From contig NC_058147.1 in NCBI RefSeq assembly GCF_011075055.1, forward strand, positions 9,734,001-9,798,000: DNA of 64,000 nt, in the 5' to 3' direction. Origin of the DNA: Mangifera indica. Lineage: Eukaryota > Streptophyta > Magnoliopsida > Sapindales > Anacardiaceae. Positions 1-11,353 of the stretch are shown here, piece by piece. Both the position numbers and the translations under genes were made by a program. The notes beneath the pieces were generated by a model. It was not told the origin of the DNA. It did no database searches and saw only the letters and a list, made by a program, of their open reading frames with translations. Numbering within the stretch: position 1 is the stretch's first letter; every line of letters begins with the position of its first letter.

Positions 1-704
1 CAAATAATCTCTAATTCATACAAGCTATATATCATTGGAAAGAGGATTCAAAGAGCGTTCCAACAAGATATAATAGCACTCATAATTCATCAAATAAGGC
101 AGCCAAAACATAGGACGAACTCAGTGGCAAAAACTGTAAATATTATACAACTTTCTGCCATGAACAAAATCATATACATAGACATCCCAAATGGCAAAAC
201 AATATTCCTCAACATCAAAATCATCATTTATAACATAGATTCAAGGAACCAAAGGCCTAAAACATGTCACATATCAAGGATGATATCCCTTACCTTGTTT
301 CAAGCCAAATCTTTGCAAGTTGGTTTCCTCCTCTTTGTTTTGCTTCCTTTATCACCAAGACAACGTTAAATCAATACCAAAACACACTAAAATATCCACA
401 TAACATGCATATAAACATAGATGAAAGGGAAAGGAAGGAGATCTTTGGTTACCAAAGCTTCCCAAATGCATTCTTTTCTTTCTTCTCTTCCAACCTCCTT
501 CAAATCCTTCCTTTTTCTTCAAGAAAGCAAAGAAAAAGCTTGAAGAATGGTGGCTGCTGGAATATGGACGGAAATGATGGAAAAAATGGGATGAGATGCC
601 TTTTTTTGACTTTACTCTCCCTTTATCTAAGCTTTATCTCTTTTTTTCTCTTTCTCTTCTTTTTTTTTTCTTTTTGTATTTATTTACATATATATATTTA
701 TATA
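1..704. repeat. Left part of an unclassified LTR, split by the copia insertion
   Basis: This stretch matches the distal part of the solo LTR at 42665-45230, starting at about 44100 there. Shared landmarks are the TTCATACAAGCTATATAT stretch, AGACATCCCAAATGG and a pyrimidine-rich run near 600-670. It resumes at 11354 after the copia element and ends at 11455 with GGGTATTACA. Its 5' start lies outside the window, so it could be a solo LTR or one end of a full element. It lacks the 330-bp MITE present in the other copy, and so shows that MITE's empty site near 170-190. Open frames here are not recognisable genes. Confidence 0.8.
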
Positions 705-709
705 AATGC
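705..709. other. Target-site duplication (AATGC) of the copia element, left copy
   Basis: AATGC lies directly before the TGTTAG start of the 5' LTR and recurs at 11349-11353 directly after the CA end of the 3' LTR. A 5-bp duplication is normal for Ty1/copia integration and fixes both ends of the element. Confidence 0.9.
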
Positions 710-828
710 TGTTAGAATATGCCCTAAAAACCAATCGCTTTAATTGGTTTTAAGGGTTGTATATCTTGCATATACATTATTAATAAAAGAAAAGTTCTGT
801 TATACTTCACATGTTTTCAACGTCACTT

Positions 829-886
<58 letters not shown>

Positions 887-2385
887 AGTTGTATATTACA
901 TCCATATTAACTACATGCATACGACATGTGAAAGGTCCCGATGAGTTTTAATAAACGTCATCAAATCGTTCCCTACATAGGCAATCTGTTTGGGCAATAG
1001 TATTGCATAGTGGGTGTGTGCTATATCACCACAGTATATCAATGGATGCTATTAGACATGGTGGATATACACAAGGGTAAACAATGGAACCATTTGATGG
1101 TTAGAGAACTGATCAAAGGTTATTTTATTATATTGTTTATCGAACGTGACCGCTGAACGATGATCACATGGGCATTAATATGTAGTCAATGATACATCGT
1201 GAATCATACTAGTGTATAGATCCTTTGACTTGAGATATCACAGTTGTGCTTCGTTCCGGAACGTATGGTTCATACGGTGTATACCACGAAGCTAATCATG
1301 TCTCGTTCAGAAGTCGTTTTGATCATATGTTGCTTGAGCGAGAGGACAAGTGATGATCATACAAGGATCCGTCAGCTCGACTGCTCCCGAGTTCCCATAC
1401 GAATATCAAGAAACATGAAACTCTAAGACACTGGTCAGTGTAGATAAAAGACCATAAGAAAAGAGTTTCGATGTGGCACGTTATGATGTATTACTTGATA
1501 TTCGAAAAGATTAAATATTGGATTTTGACATTTCATGAATCCAAGTTTAATCGGGATGTAATGACGGAGGGATTGGACTACATGGTAAGTGTGAGTAAGA
1601 AAGGTTCATTTGATATTATGTAAAGCTTGTATTTCATTGTGATGTAGGGGTCATGGGACATTGCTAGATGATACCACATGATCAGTGGGAGCTTCATTTT
1701 GTAGCGGAAAATGAAGTATATCGGTTAACGACAGTTTTAGGTTATATAATGATATAATGAAACGTATCGTCCGATATGGGGCCCACGACTACGTCACTAT
1801 GAACCTTGAAGGTCACACCTATATTTCAAGGAAGAAAATGGTATTATGAAGCTGAAAATATTTATCCATGGTTGGCTAGCACTTTCCGAGGATAAAAATT
1901 GTGTTTTTCAAATAAGATTCGGAAAAGGGGCAAAATTGTCATTTTACACCTTTTAAATTGTTTAGAAAGTTAAAATGATTAATTTTGGGCACAAATGAAT
2001 TAACATGTGTCAAATTCTCATTTCTCTTATTTTTCCACCAATGAGAATTAAACATATGTTTTAACTTGATAATTATCAAGTTTTAATGCAATAAATATGA
2101 GAGAAAATAAAGAAAAATATACATTTTTCTTTTCTTCTTCTTCTTCTTCTTTGCCGGGAAAAGCTTCTCCTTTTTCCATTTTTCTTCCTTGAATGGTGTA
2201 AGTCAAGAGATCACTTACTTTTAGTGATTCAAGCTTCCAAACTTCAAATCGAATTACAAGGTACAAGGTAGTTTACATGTTTCTATGTTTTATTTCTTGA
2301 AAAACCATGTAAACTTTTCAATACCATTGTTACATATGATGTGAACATAAATTGAAAATTTTAATTTTGTTGCCAAAATCCTTCA
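710..2385 (+). repeat. 5' LTR of the copia element
   Basis: It starts TGTTAGAATATGCCC and ends CCTTCA, matching 9720-11348 nearly base for base. It is 1676 bp against 1629 bp in the 3' LTR. Most of the difference is a (TA)n tract at about 833-881, which is much shorter in the 3' copy. The small open frames inside it recur in the other LTR and have no family resemblance. Confidence 0.95.
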
Positions 2386-2387
2386 AA

Positions 2388-2400
2388 TGGTATCAGAGCC
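2388..2400 (+). other. Primer binding site of the copia element
   Basis: TGGTATCAGAGCC lies two bases after the LTR end and complements the 3' end of plant initiator-methionine tRNA, the usual minus-strand primer of plant copia elements. Confidence 0.95.
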
Positions 2401-4519
2401 AGGTTTGATCCTTGAATGACAAGAACATGTCATAATTTTAGGTGTTTAGAAGTGTTAGTGATCAAAACCTAAGCTATAATTTTTGTTATGTGTGATTGGT
2501 TCAAACCAAGTGTACATATGTTATTAGGAATGTCTTAATAGCATTGGAGAAGCTTTAAATTGTTGAAATTGTGTTGGATAACTTTTAACATAATTAAAAT
2601 AATTAAAAAAAAACCCTAATTTTAGAAATTTGGGTGATTTTTAAATTAATGGTTTAATCATGATTTATACATGATTGTCATGATATTCACATGAATTTTA
2701 ATCTTGACTTTACATGAGAATGTGTTTTTTAAGAAACTTAGTTTGTGAGACTTGGTGAAGGGCATGAACAAGTTGACATGATTTCCATGTGTTTGGTTGA
2801 TGGAAATAACATTCAATGTTGATTGAATTGTTATTAATTCCTTAAACTATTGCTTGACTTGGTTTGATTGAGAATTGAATTCTTAATAGCTTGGATTGGA
2901 TAAGTTACTTTATGAGTAACCATATTCATGCTTGAATAATTATTATATGGTGAGATGAATTATGTTTGAGTGATGAATGATTCATATATGTCATGATTTG
3001 GTGAAATGCATGACACTTGTGAATTTGGCTCATATTTGGCATGTGTTATGTATTTATATTACAATTTGTCATTCTAAAATATATTCATGTTTAAGTATGA
3101 ATTGAAACATGGTTAGTGAGATTTTGGTGAACTTGGTATATGTTTTAGAAACATCAAGAGTTAGGGTTTCATGGTTGGTTTCAAGAAAAATGTAATATAG
3201 AATTTTGGTTTAAATTACTTTGTTTACTTGTTATGGTTTGATCTTGTAGACACCAAACATTGGATGTGTTTGTATTTTAGCAAACTTGAATGAAAAACAT
3301 GAAATATGGTAAATTATTTGTTAAGTTTACCAAATTACAAATTTAATTTATATGTATGAATGTTTGACTAGGATGCCCAAAATGTCATGTCATTAAAGGT
3401 ATTTATGATAGTATTAATGTGTGACATGTGTATGCTATATATATGAGACATAGTGACATGGTAAACATCATGCTTTTAAATGCTTAATATTATGTATGCT
3501 AGATTGAAATAGACTTAACATGTTAGATGTGTTTGTTGTCTTAGATACATAAATAAAAACTCAAGTTTGCTAATCTAGGATTAAATTATAAGATATTGGA
3601 TGTCTTACATGCAAGATCAACCTAATGTACATTTTAGATATGTGATATGCTAAGTTGTATGAAAATATGATTTCTTTTGTTTATTGAATAATATAGTTGA
3701 TATGTGTTCAATAGCATGCCTAAGTTTTATGTTTTATGTTATCATGTAATTTATTTATGGTATATAACACATAGTTTTGTGTTTTAGAGAACTAAAACTT
3801 TTAGGCATGAAATATTCTTACAATACCATTTAAGATATTAGAAAAGCTTTCAATGGCATAAATTGTAAGAATATGATTTAGTAATATGTCTTGGGTGACA
3901 AATACGTATCCAAAGATATATACTAGATTACCCAAGATATAAAATGACTCTTATTAATAATAATAAAATCTTCCCTAAATTTTCAATATCAAATTCGAGC
4001 CTTCCATTATGGGTTGATTAGGGTTACGTCATAAGGCTAGAAATCCTAGATTTCTATTATGTGACGGATACTATGTCATATGACATAAAATTAGTTGATT
4101 GGTGTCTAGAGTACTATTTCTGTCATTCCCTAGATTCTATTATGTGCGGGAGTGATGGGATATTATATCTGGAAAGCACGATGGGTTGAATTTGACTAGT
4201 TTACAGTGCTTAGATATATTATGTGCGGTGCTCAAAGCTAGAGGCTCATATGAATCATAGCTTACATTTAGAATGTAAAAGGAAATCGATTCCTACTTAT
4301 TGAGCTTGACGGACTTAGATATATTATGTGCGATTTGTCAAGTTTGATAAGAATTTGATTCCCCACTAGAAAGTGATCCAATGAACTTTCCGAATCTTCA
4401 ACCGGGGAAGTATAAGATTTGAATAAAATAGTGGGAGCTAATAAGATTAGGTTTATTGGTAATTTCTAATGAATTTGTTATTTCTTGCAGCATTCTCTCT
4501 TGTGATCTAGAATCTCAAA
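2401..4519 (+). other. Long untranslated leader of the copia element
   Basis: About 2.1 kb between the primer site and gag has no sizeable open frame and is AT-rich. Its last 500 bases hold four copies of a motif of the form CTAGAT(T)CTATTATGTG, at about 4046, 4130, 4209 and 4314. At least three lie between short complementary arms. Position and repetition fit an RNA packaging or dimerisation region, but that role is inference. Confidence 0.8.
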
Positions 4520-5503
4520 ATGTCAACAGCAAACAATATACTCCTGAAATTGATGGACTCGCATGTGCTTATTGGTCCAAATTTTAAGGATTGGTTGAGA
4601 AATCTGACCATTGTTCTCAATCTTGAAAAGTCAGCTTATGTCTTGGAGGCACCTTACCAACAGCAGTGGACCCTGATGCCCTTGAGGCAGAGCAAAGGGC
4701 TTATGCTGAATGGGTAGATGCTGACTTACGAGTTCGCAGTTATATGTTGGCATCAATGAACTCTGAACTTCAAGCTCGGTTTGAAAACGTGAAGAGTGCG
4801 TATGAAATTATCACTACTTTAAGACAATTATATAGTGAAAATGCTCGAGTGAAGGAATATAATTTGATGACTTCACTATTCAGCATACGGCTTAGGGAGG
4901 GCATTTCCCCAGATGATCATGTTATTAAAATGATTAATAAGACTGGAGAGTTACAAGTTATGGGCACAGATTTGCCGCATAATGTTCAGGTGAGTTTGAT
5001 TCTCCATTCACTCCCTCCAACTTTTAAGTTGTTTATTACAGATTATAATCTCAATAGGATTGAGCGCACTCTCCCTGATCTTCTCAATGATATTCAAGAA
5101 TTTTACAATAATGAGAAGAAAGGGAAAACACCAGCTGAGTTGCTAGCTACTTTTGCCATGAGAGGCAAAAAGAGGCAAGCTCAAAAGCCTTGGTGGAGAG
5201 GTTCACAGATGGGATCTGGTGGACCAAAAGTACAAAGAAAGGGTTTTAAGAAAACCACTACCAGACCTTCTAGGATGAAGGGTTTTGGCATTGGGGCATC
5301 ACGTTCTCAGCCTCCACGACTATCTGTTCCACAGAAAAAAAAAGAAGCAGGAGAAGAACAATTGCTTTTATTGCAACCAAGAGGGGCATTGGAAGAGGAA
5401 CTGTCCCCTATACCTTGATGATCTGAGAAAAAGCAAAACAGGTACATATCAGTGTTATGTAATTGAATTTGAATTAAATGTTAATTCAAACATTGATTCC
5501 TAG
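4520..5503 (+). pseudogene. gag: Copia gag, frameshifted
   Basis: The ATG at 4520 opens a capsid-like reading frame. It shifts frame near 4660-4700, runs through a typical copia gag helix region in the second frame to about 5330, and shifts back at a run of A near 5333-5343. It then shows a zinc knuckle (C-F-Y-C, H, C; spacing CX2CX4HX4C) ending near 5402. An in-frame TAG at 5501-5503 closes it ahead of the protease. The two frameshifts cancel each other. The product would coat genomic RNA in virus-like particles, but this copy cannot make it. Confidence 0.85.
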
Positions 5504-7202
5504 ATATTAGATTCTGCTGCAACTTCACATGTTTGTGCTTGTTTACAGCATCTGCAGAATAGTTCTGCCTTGAGATGTGATGAGATCACACTGAGACTGG
5601 CTGATGGGACACGAGTTTCCGCAGAGGCTATAGGTGTATGTACTGTACAGTTACCTACTAGACATGTAATAACTTTGTATAAAACTTTATATTTTGCTAA
5701 TGCCACCAGGAATATCATCTCTATTCCAGTTTTGTGTAAAAATGGTTATCAATTTACCTTTAATAGGAATGAATGTCAAATTTATTTTGGGAATAGATTA
5801 GTAGGAAATGCTATCAATACAAATGGTTTGTATGTGGTAGAGCTTGATTTACATAGCACTATGTATTCAAAATCATCTACAAGAACTAGGGAACATATAA
5901 ATCCAACAGTTCTATAGCATCATAGATTTGGTCATATTGTAGAGGATCGGATTCGACAATTAGGAAAAAATGGACTTTTAGGTTCATTGGGTTCAGAACC
6001 CTATCCTACTTGTGAATCTTGTCTTCGAGGAAAAATGATCAAGCTTCCGTTTAAGAATAAAGGGAAGCGAGCCAAAAATATATTAGAGTTGATACACACT
6101 GATGTGTGTAGCCCCTTTAATGAAATGGTCCGAGGAGGTTTTTCATACTTCATTACCTTTATCGATGATTATTCTCGATATGGGTATTTGTATTTAATGA
6201 AATACAAATCTGAAGCTTTTGAAAAGTTCAGAGAGTTTCAAAAGGAAGTAGAAAACCAAACTGGGAAAAATATTAAAGTTTTACGTTTAGATCATGGAGG
6301 TGAATACTTGAGTACAGAATTCCAGGAGTTCTTAAAAGACAAAGGAATACTATCTCAGTTGACTCTGTCATTCACACCATAGCATAATGGTGTGTCTGAA
6401 CGGAGAAATCGTACTTTATTAGATATTGTACGATCTATGATGAGTTTTACTGATTTGCCAGTTTATTTATGAGGATATGCTCTTCAGACAGCACTGCATG
6501 TGTTGAATAAAGTCCTATCGAAGTCCATTCGAAAGACACCATACGAATTATGGTATGACAGACTTCCAAGTGTAAACTACCTGAAAATCTAGGGATGTCC
6601 TGCATTTGTCAAAGTGGTTAGAACTGATAAATTAGAGTCCCGAGCAGAAAAGGGTCGATTTATCGGGTATCCAAAAAAAAGTTTAGGATATTATTTCTAC
6701 TTTCACTCTGATCAAAGAATTATGGTCAGTAGAAATGCACATTTTCTTGAGAAAGAGTTCTTAGAGGAAGGTGGTGCAGGAAGGAAAATTGTGCTCAAAG
6801 AAAAGTCTGGAGAGCCCGTAACCGAACCTATTCAGGTAAATCCTCCAGGTATACAATCACCTATACCAACTACAACGGCTCAAATAAGAAAGTCTGTTAG
6901 AGTGTCTCGACCTCCCGAGAGATATGGATTTCTGACAGAAAGAGATTTTGAATCTCTTCTAATGGGAGAAACTGAGCATTTAGAGGATCCAAAAACTTAC
7001 CAAGAGACAATACTGGATATTGACTCCGGTAGATGGCTAGAGGCAATGAATTCAGAAATTGAATCTATGAATGTCAATCAAGTATGGACGCTCATTGATC
7101 CACCTGATGGAATAGTTCCTATCAGATGTAAATGGATCTTCAAGAGAAAAATTGGCAAGGATGGAAAAGTTGAAACTTATAAAGCTCGATTGATAGCTAA
7201 AG

Positions 7203-7400
7203 TTTGACACCCCTAGGCAAATCCCACATCGACAAGCTTGTGGCGAGTGAAGTGCTATATATGAGTAAGGCCCCTATTACCAGGCATGACGCGTTCGTGA
7301 GGGACCTGGCCCAAGAGATCGAGGTGAAGCGAAACAAAACCCCGAAAAGGCTAGACCGTAAGCGGACAATATCATGCAGGGGGGCAAGGGCTCAAAGTGT
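7203..7400 (+). repeat. TRIM LTR 1 (long form)
   Basis: 198 bp. It contains the extra segment after GACGCGTTCGTGAGGG that is shared only with LTR 4. It is followed by a primer-site match at 7401-7413. Confidence 0.85.
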
Positions 7401-7483
7401 TGGTATCAGAGCCCAGCCCAAGCCTCTAAGCGGTGGTGGGGCAAACCTTAGCGAGGACGCTGAGTCCCGTAAGGGAGGGTGTA

Positions 7484-7644
7484 TGTGACACCCCTAGGCA
7501 AATCCCACATCGACAAGCTTGTGGCGAGTGAAGTGCTATATATGAGTAAGGCCCCCATGACCAGGCATGATGCGTTTTAAAGTCGTGCGGGCCAAGGGTT
7601 GCCCAAAGCGGACAATATCATACAGGGGGCAAGGGCCCAAAGTG
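7484..7644 (+). repeat. TRIM LTR 2 (short form)
   Basis: 161 bp, lacking the segment found in LTRs 1 and 4 and carrying GACGCGT-like TTTTAAAG in its place. The primer-site match after it has one changed base. Confidence 0.85.
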
Positions 7645-7727
7645 TTGGTATTAGAGCCCGGCCCAAGCCTCTGAGCGGTGGTAGGGCAAATCTCAGCGAG
7701 GACGCTAAGTCCCGTAAGAGGGGTGTA

Positions 7728-7890
7728 TGTGACACCCCTAGGCAAATCCCACATCGACAAGCTTGTGGCGAGTGAAGTGCTATATATGAGTAAGACCCCC
7801 ATTACCAGGCATGACGCGTTTTAAAGCCGTGCGGGCCAAGGGTTGCCCAAAGCAGACAATATCATGCAGGGGGGCAAGGGCACAAAGTGT
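7728..7890 (+). repeat. TRIM LTR 3 (short form)
   Basis: 163 bp, nearly identical to LTR 2, followed by an intact primer-site match at 7891-7903 and a purine-rich tract before LTR 4. Confidence 0.85.
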
Positions 7891-7973
7891 TGGTATCAGA
7901 GCCCGGCCCAAGCCTCTGAGCGATGGTGGGCCAAACCTCAACGAGGACGCTGAGTCCCGTAAGGGGGGGTGTA

Positions 7974-8171
7974 TGTGACACCCCTAGACAAATCCCACAT
8001 CGACAAGCTTGTGACAAGTGAAGTGCTATATATGAGTAAGGTTCCCATTACCAGGCATGACGCGTTCGTGAGGGACCTGGCCCAAGAGGTCGAGGTGAAG
8101 CGAAACAAAACCCCGAAAAGGCTGAGCCGTAAGCGGACAATATCATGCAGGGGGGCAAGGGCCCAAAGTGT
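7974..8171 (+). repeat. TRIM LTR 4 (long form)
   Basis: 198 bp, the long form like LTR 1. No primer site follows. After a few bases the sequence turns back on itself into the inverted LTR. Confidence 0.85.
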
Positions 8172-8174
8172 TAA

Positions 8175-8337
8175 ACACTTTGGGCCCTTGCCCCCCTGCA
8201 TGATATTGTCCGCTTTGAGCAACCCTTGGCCCGCACGGCTTTAAAACGCGTCATGCCTGGTAATGGGGGTCTTACTCATATATAGCACTTCACTCGCCAC
8301 AAACTTGTCGATGTGGGATTTGCCTAGGGGTGTCACA
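8175..8337 (-). repeat. TRIM LTR 5 (short form, inverted)
   Basis: 163 bp reading TGTGACACCCC on the minus strand from 8337. It matches the short form. With LTR 4 it forms an almost perfect hairpin centred near 8173, with shared arms of roughly 160 bp apart from the long/short difference. Confidence 0.85.
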
Positions 8338-9706
8338 TAAAGGTTATACTAAAAAACAAGGGTTGGATTATGAGGAGACCTTTTCACAAGTCGCGATGCT
8401 TAAATCCATTAGAATTCTCCTAGCCATCGCAGCACACTATGATTATGAGATATGGCAGATGGATGTTAAAACTGTTTTTCTCAATGGGTATATTGAGGAA
8501 AATATCTATATGGAGCAGCTAATCGGTTTTGTATCCGCTACCGAGAGGCATAAAGTGTGCAAACTACATCGATCTATATATGGATTAAAACAAGCTTCAA
8601 GAAGCTGAAATATTCGATTTGATGAAATAATTCGAGTATTCGGTTTTATCAAAAATCCAGATGAGCCGTGTGTTTATAAATTGGATAGAGATAAAATTGT
8701 CATTTTCCTAGTCTTGTATGTAGATGACATATTATTAATTGGAAACGACATTGGCACTATCATTGACGTTAAGCTATGGTTAGCGAAATCTTTTTCCATG
8801 AAGGATCTTGGAGAAGCAACCTATATTTTAGGTATTCATATCTATAGAGATAAAGCGAAAGGATTAATAGGTTTATCTCAAAAGTTGTACATAGAGAAAG
8901 TGTTGAAACGCTTTCACATGCAAGACTCTAAGAGAGGTCTATTACCGTTTCCTCATGGAACACATCTATCAAAAGATATGTGTCCAAAGACTGATGAGGA
9001 ACGACAACGAATATGTGAGGTGTCATATGCTTCGGCAGTAGGTAGTCTCATGTATGTCATGTTATGTACACGACCAGACATTGCTTTTGCAGTTAGTGTA
9101 GTAAGCAAATATCAGTCAAATTCTGGAGAAAGACACTGGACAACAGTAAAAGCCATCCTGAAGTATTTGAGAAGAACCAAGGAGTTGATACTAGGTTATG
9201 GGGGTTCAGAGTTGACGCTCAAAGGATACTCAGATTCTGATTTTCAGTCGGATGTAGACGATAGAAAGTCTACGTCTGCATTTATTTTTGTTTGTAATGG
9301 AGGTGTAGTTAGTTGGAAAAGTGCTAAACAATCAACTACTGCAGACTCTACTACAGAAGCTGAGTATATTGCCGCTTCAGAAGCTGCAAAATAGGCTGTT
9401 TGGATGCGTAAATTCGCCACAGAGTTGGGCGTAGTTCCTCAAATGAGTCAACCAGTAATTCTATTCTGTGACAATACTGGTGTCATTGCACAGGCAAAGG
9501 AACCAAGAGCGTATCAAAAGTCAAAACATGTTCAACGAAAATATCACATCTTGAGAGAATTCGTTGGAGCTGGAGATATTGTCATTCAGAAGATTGCTTC
9601 GACAGACAATCTTGCAGATCCACTAACTAAAACACTGACGCAAAGACTGTTGGACCAGCATCTAAAGAAGATGGGCATTAGGTACTACAGCGATTGGCTT
9701 TAGTGC

Positions 9707-9719
9707 AAATGGGAGTTTT
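9707..9719 (+). other. Polypurine tract of the copia element
   Basis: AAATGGGAG followed by T lies directly before the 3' LTR, where plus-strand priming occurs in LTR retrotransposons. Confidence 0.75.
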
Positions 9720-11348
9720 TGTTAGAATATGCCCTAAAAACCAATCGCTTTAATTGGTTTTAAGGGTTGTATATCTTGCATATACATTATTAATAAAAGA
9801 AAAGTTCTGTTATACTTCACATGTTTTCAACGTCACTTATATATATATATGTTGTAGTTGTATATTACATCCATATTAACTACATGCATACGACATGTGA
9901 AAGGTCCCGATGAGTTTTAATAAACGTCATCAAATCGTTCTTTACATAGGCAATCTGTTTGGGTAATAGTATTGCATAGTGGGTGTGTGCTATATCACCA
10001 CAGTATATCAATGGATGCTATTAGACATGGTGGATATACACATGGGTAAACAATGGAACCATTTAATGGTTAGAGAACTGATCAAAGGTTATTTTATTAT
10101 ATTGTTTATCGAATGTGACCGCTGAACGATAATCACATGGGCATTAATATGTAGTCAATGATACATCGTGAATCATACTAGTGTATAGATCCTTTGACTT
10201 GAGATATCACAGTTGTGCTTCGTTCCGGAACGTATGGTTCATACGGTGTATACCACGAAGCTAATCATGTCTCGTTCAGAAGTCGTTTTGATCATATGTT
10301 GCTTGAGCGAGAGGACAAGTGATGATCATACAAGGATCCGTCAGCTCGACTGCTCCCGAGTTCCCATACGAATATCAAGAAACATGAAACTCTAAGACAC
10401 TGGTCAGTGTAGATAAAAGACCATAAGAAAAGAGTTTCGATGTGGCACGTTATGATGTATTACTTGATATTCGAAAAGATTAAATATTGGATTTTGACAT
10501 TTCATGAATCCAAGTTTAATCGGGATGTAATGACGGAGGGATTGGACTACATGGTAAGTGTGAGTAAGAAAGGTTCATTTGATATTATGTAAAGCTTGTA
10601 TTTCATTGTGATGTAGGGGTCATGGGACATTGCTAGATGATACCACATGATCAGTGGGAGCTTCATTTTGTAGTGGAAAATGAAGTATATCGGTTAACGA
10701 CAGTTTTAGGTTATATAATGATATAATGAAACGTATCGTCCGATATGGAGCCCACGACTACGTCACTATGAACCTTGAAGGTCACATCTATATTTCAAGG
10801 AAGAAAATGGTGTTATGAAGCTGAAAATATTTATCCATGGTTGGCTAGCACTTTCCGAGGATAAAAATTATGCTTTTTGAATAAGATTCGGAAAAGGGGC
10901 AAAATTGTCATTTTACACCTTTTAAATTGTTTAGACAGTTAAAATGATTAATTTTGGGCACAAATGAATTAACATGTGTCAAATTCTCATTTCTCTTATT
11001 TTTCCACCAATGAGAATTAAACATATGTTTTAACTTGATAATTATCAAGTTTTAATACAATAAATATGAGAGAAAATAAAGAAAAATATACATTTTTCTT
11101 TTCTTCTTCTTCTTTGTCGGGAAAAGCTTCTCCTTTTTCCATTTTTCTTCCTTGAATGGTGTAAGTCAAGAGATCACTTACTTTTAGTGATTCAAGCTTC
11201 CAAACTTCAAATCGAATTACAAGGTACAAGGTAGTTTACATGTTTCTATGTTTTATTTCTTGAAAAACCATGTAAACTTTTCAATACCATTGTTACATAT
11301 GATGTGAACAAAAATTGAAAATTTTAATTTTGTTGCCAAAATCCTTCA
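9720..11348 (+). repeat. 3' LTR of the copia element
   Basis: 1629 bp, TG to CA, matching the 5' LTR. It has a shorter (TA)n tract near 9838-9850 and fewer TTC units near 11100-11115. It is followed by the target duplication AATGC at 11349-11353. Confidence 0.95.
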
Positions 11349-11353
11349 AATGC

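Larger units (their letters stand above)
7203..8337 (+). mobile_element. Compound TRIM-like retroelement with four direct LTRs and one inverted LTR
   Basis: A 1135-bp GC-richer block splits the copia reverse transcriptase and is flanked by TAAAG (7198-7202 and 8338-8342). It consists of LTR-like units starting TGTGACACCCCTAGG (the first is mutated to TTTGAC). Each of the first three is followed by a Met-tRNA primer-site match (TGGTATCAGAGCC at 7401 and 7891, TGGTATTAGAGCC at 7645), about 83 bp of internal sequence and a purine-rich tract. A fourth direct LTR abuts an inverted one. Short LTRs, a tRNA primer site, a purine tract and no coding capacity are the hallmarks of terminal-repeat retrotransposons in miniature. 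Open frames inside it are not genes. Confidence 0.85.
5504..9703 (+). pseudogene. pol: Copia pol (protease, integrase, RT, RNase H), interrupted by stops and a TRIM insertion
   Basis: All segments share one frame. The protease shows a D-S-A type active site (LDSAATSH) just after 5504. The integrase has an HHCC finger (about 5920-6030) and core motifs HTDVC, LDHGGEY and GVSERRN. The reverse transcriptase begins near 7000, is broken at 7203, resumes at 8343, and has YVDD at 8717-8728. RNase H follows, with a D at CDNTG near 9467, to 9703. In-frame stops lie at 5915 (TAG), 6380 (TAG), 6470 (TGA), 6590 (TAG), 8606 (TGA) and 9392 (TAG). Several sit where the family has Trp or Gln, so they look like C-to-T type decay. 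The inserted DNA plus its duplication is 1140 bp, a multiple of three. Confidence 0.9.
710..11348 (+). mobile_element. Complete but degenerate Ty1/copia LTR retrotransposon
   Basis: The element has, in order, a 5' LTR, an initiator-Met-tRNA primer site, a 2.1-kb untranslated leader, gag with a CCHC knuckle, protease, integrase, reverse transcriptase, RNase H, a purine tract and a 3' LTR. Integrase before reverse transcriptase makes it Ty1/copia. The LTR start TGTTAGAATATGCCC and LTRs of about 1.65 kb resemble the Angela/BARE group, but the lineage is tentative. It cannot code for a polyprotein: there are two frameshifts in gag and seven in-frame stops, and a second element sits in the reverse transcriptase. 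The LTRs differ by roughly 1 percent by eye plus length changes in a (TA)n tract and a (TTC)n tract. It inserted into the LTR that flanks it on both sides. Confidence 0.95.

Noticed and set aside
744..944. Open frame with an Ile-Tyr repeat
   Set aside because: It is translation of the (TA)n tract within the 5' LTR.
1244..1426. 60-residue open frame, repeated identically at 10213-10395
   Set aside because: Both lie at the same place in the two copia LTRs; identity reflects LTR identity, and no family resemblance is seen.
7401..7413. Possible tRNA gene signal (TGGTATCAGAGCC)
   Set aside because: It is a primer binding site complementary to a tRNA end; no cloverleaf surrounds it.
7204..8244. 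Open frames on both strands in the TRIM block
   Set aside because: They follow the non-coding LTR units and occur in several orientations; TRIM elements carry no genes.
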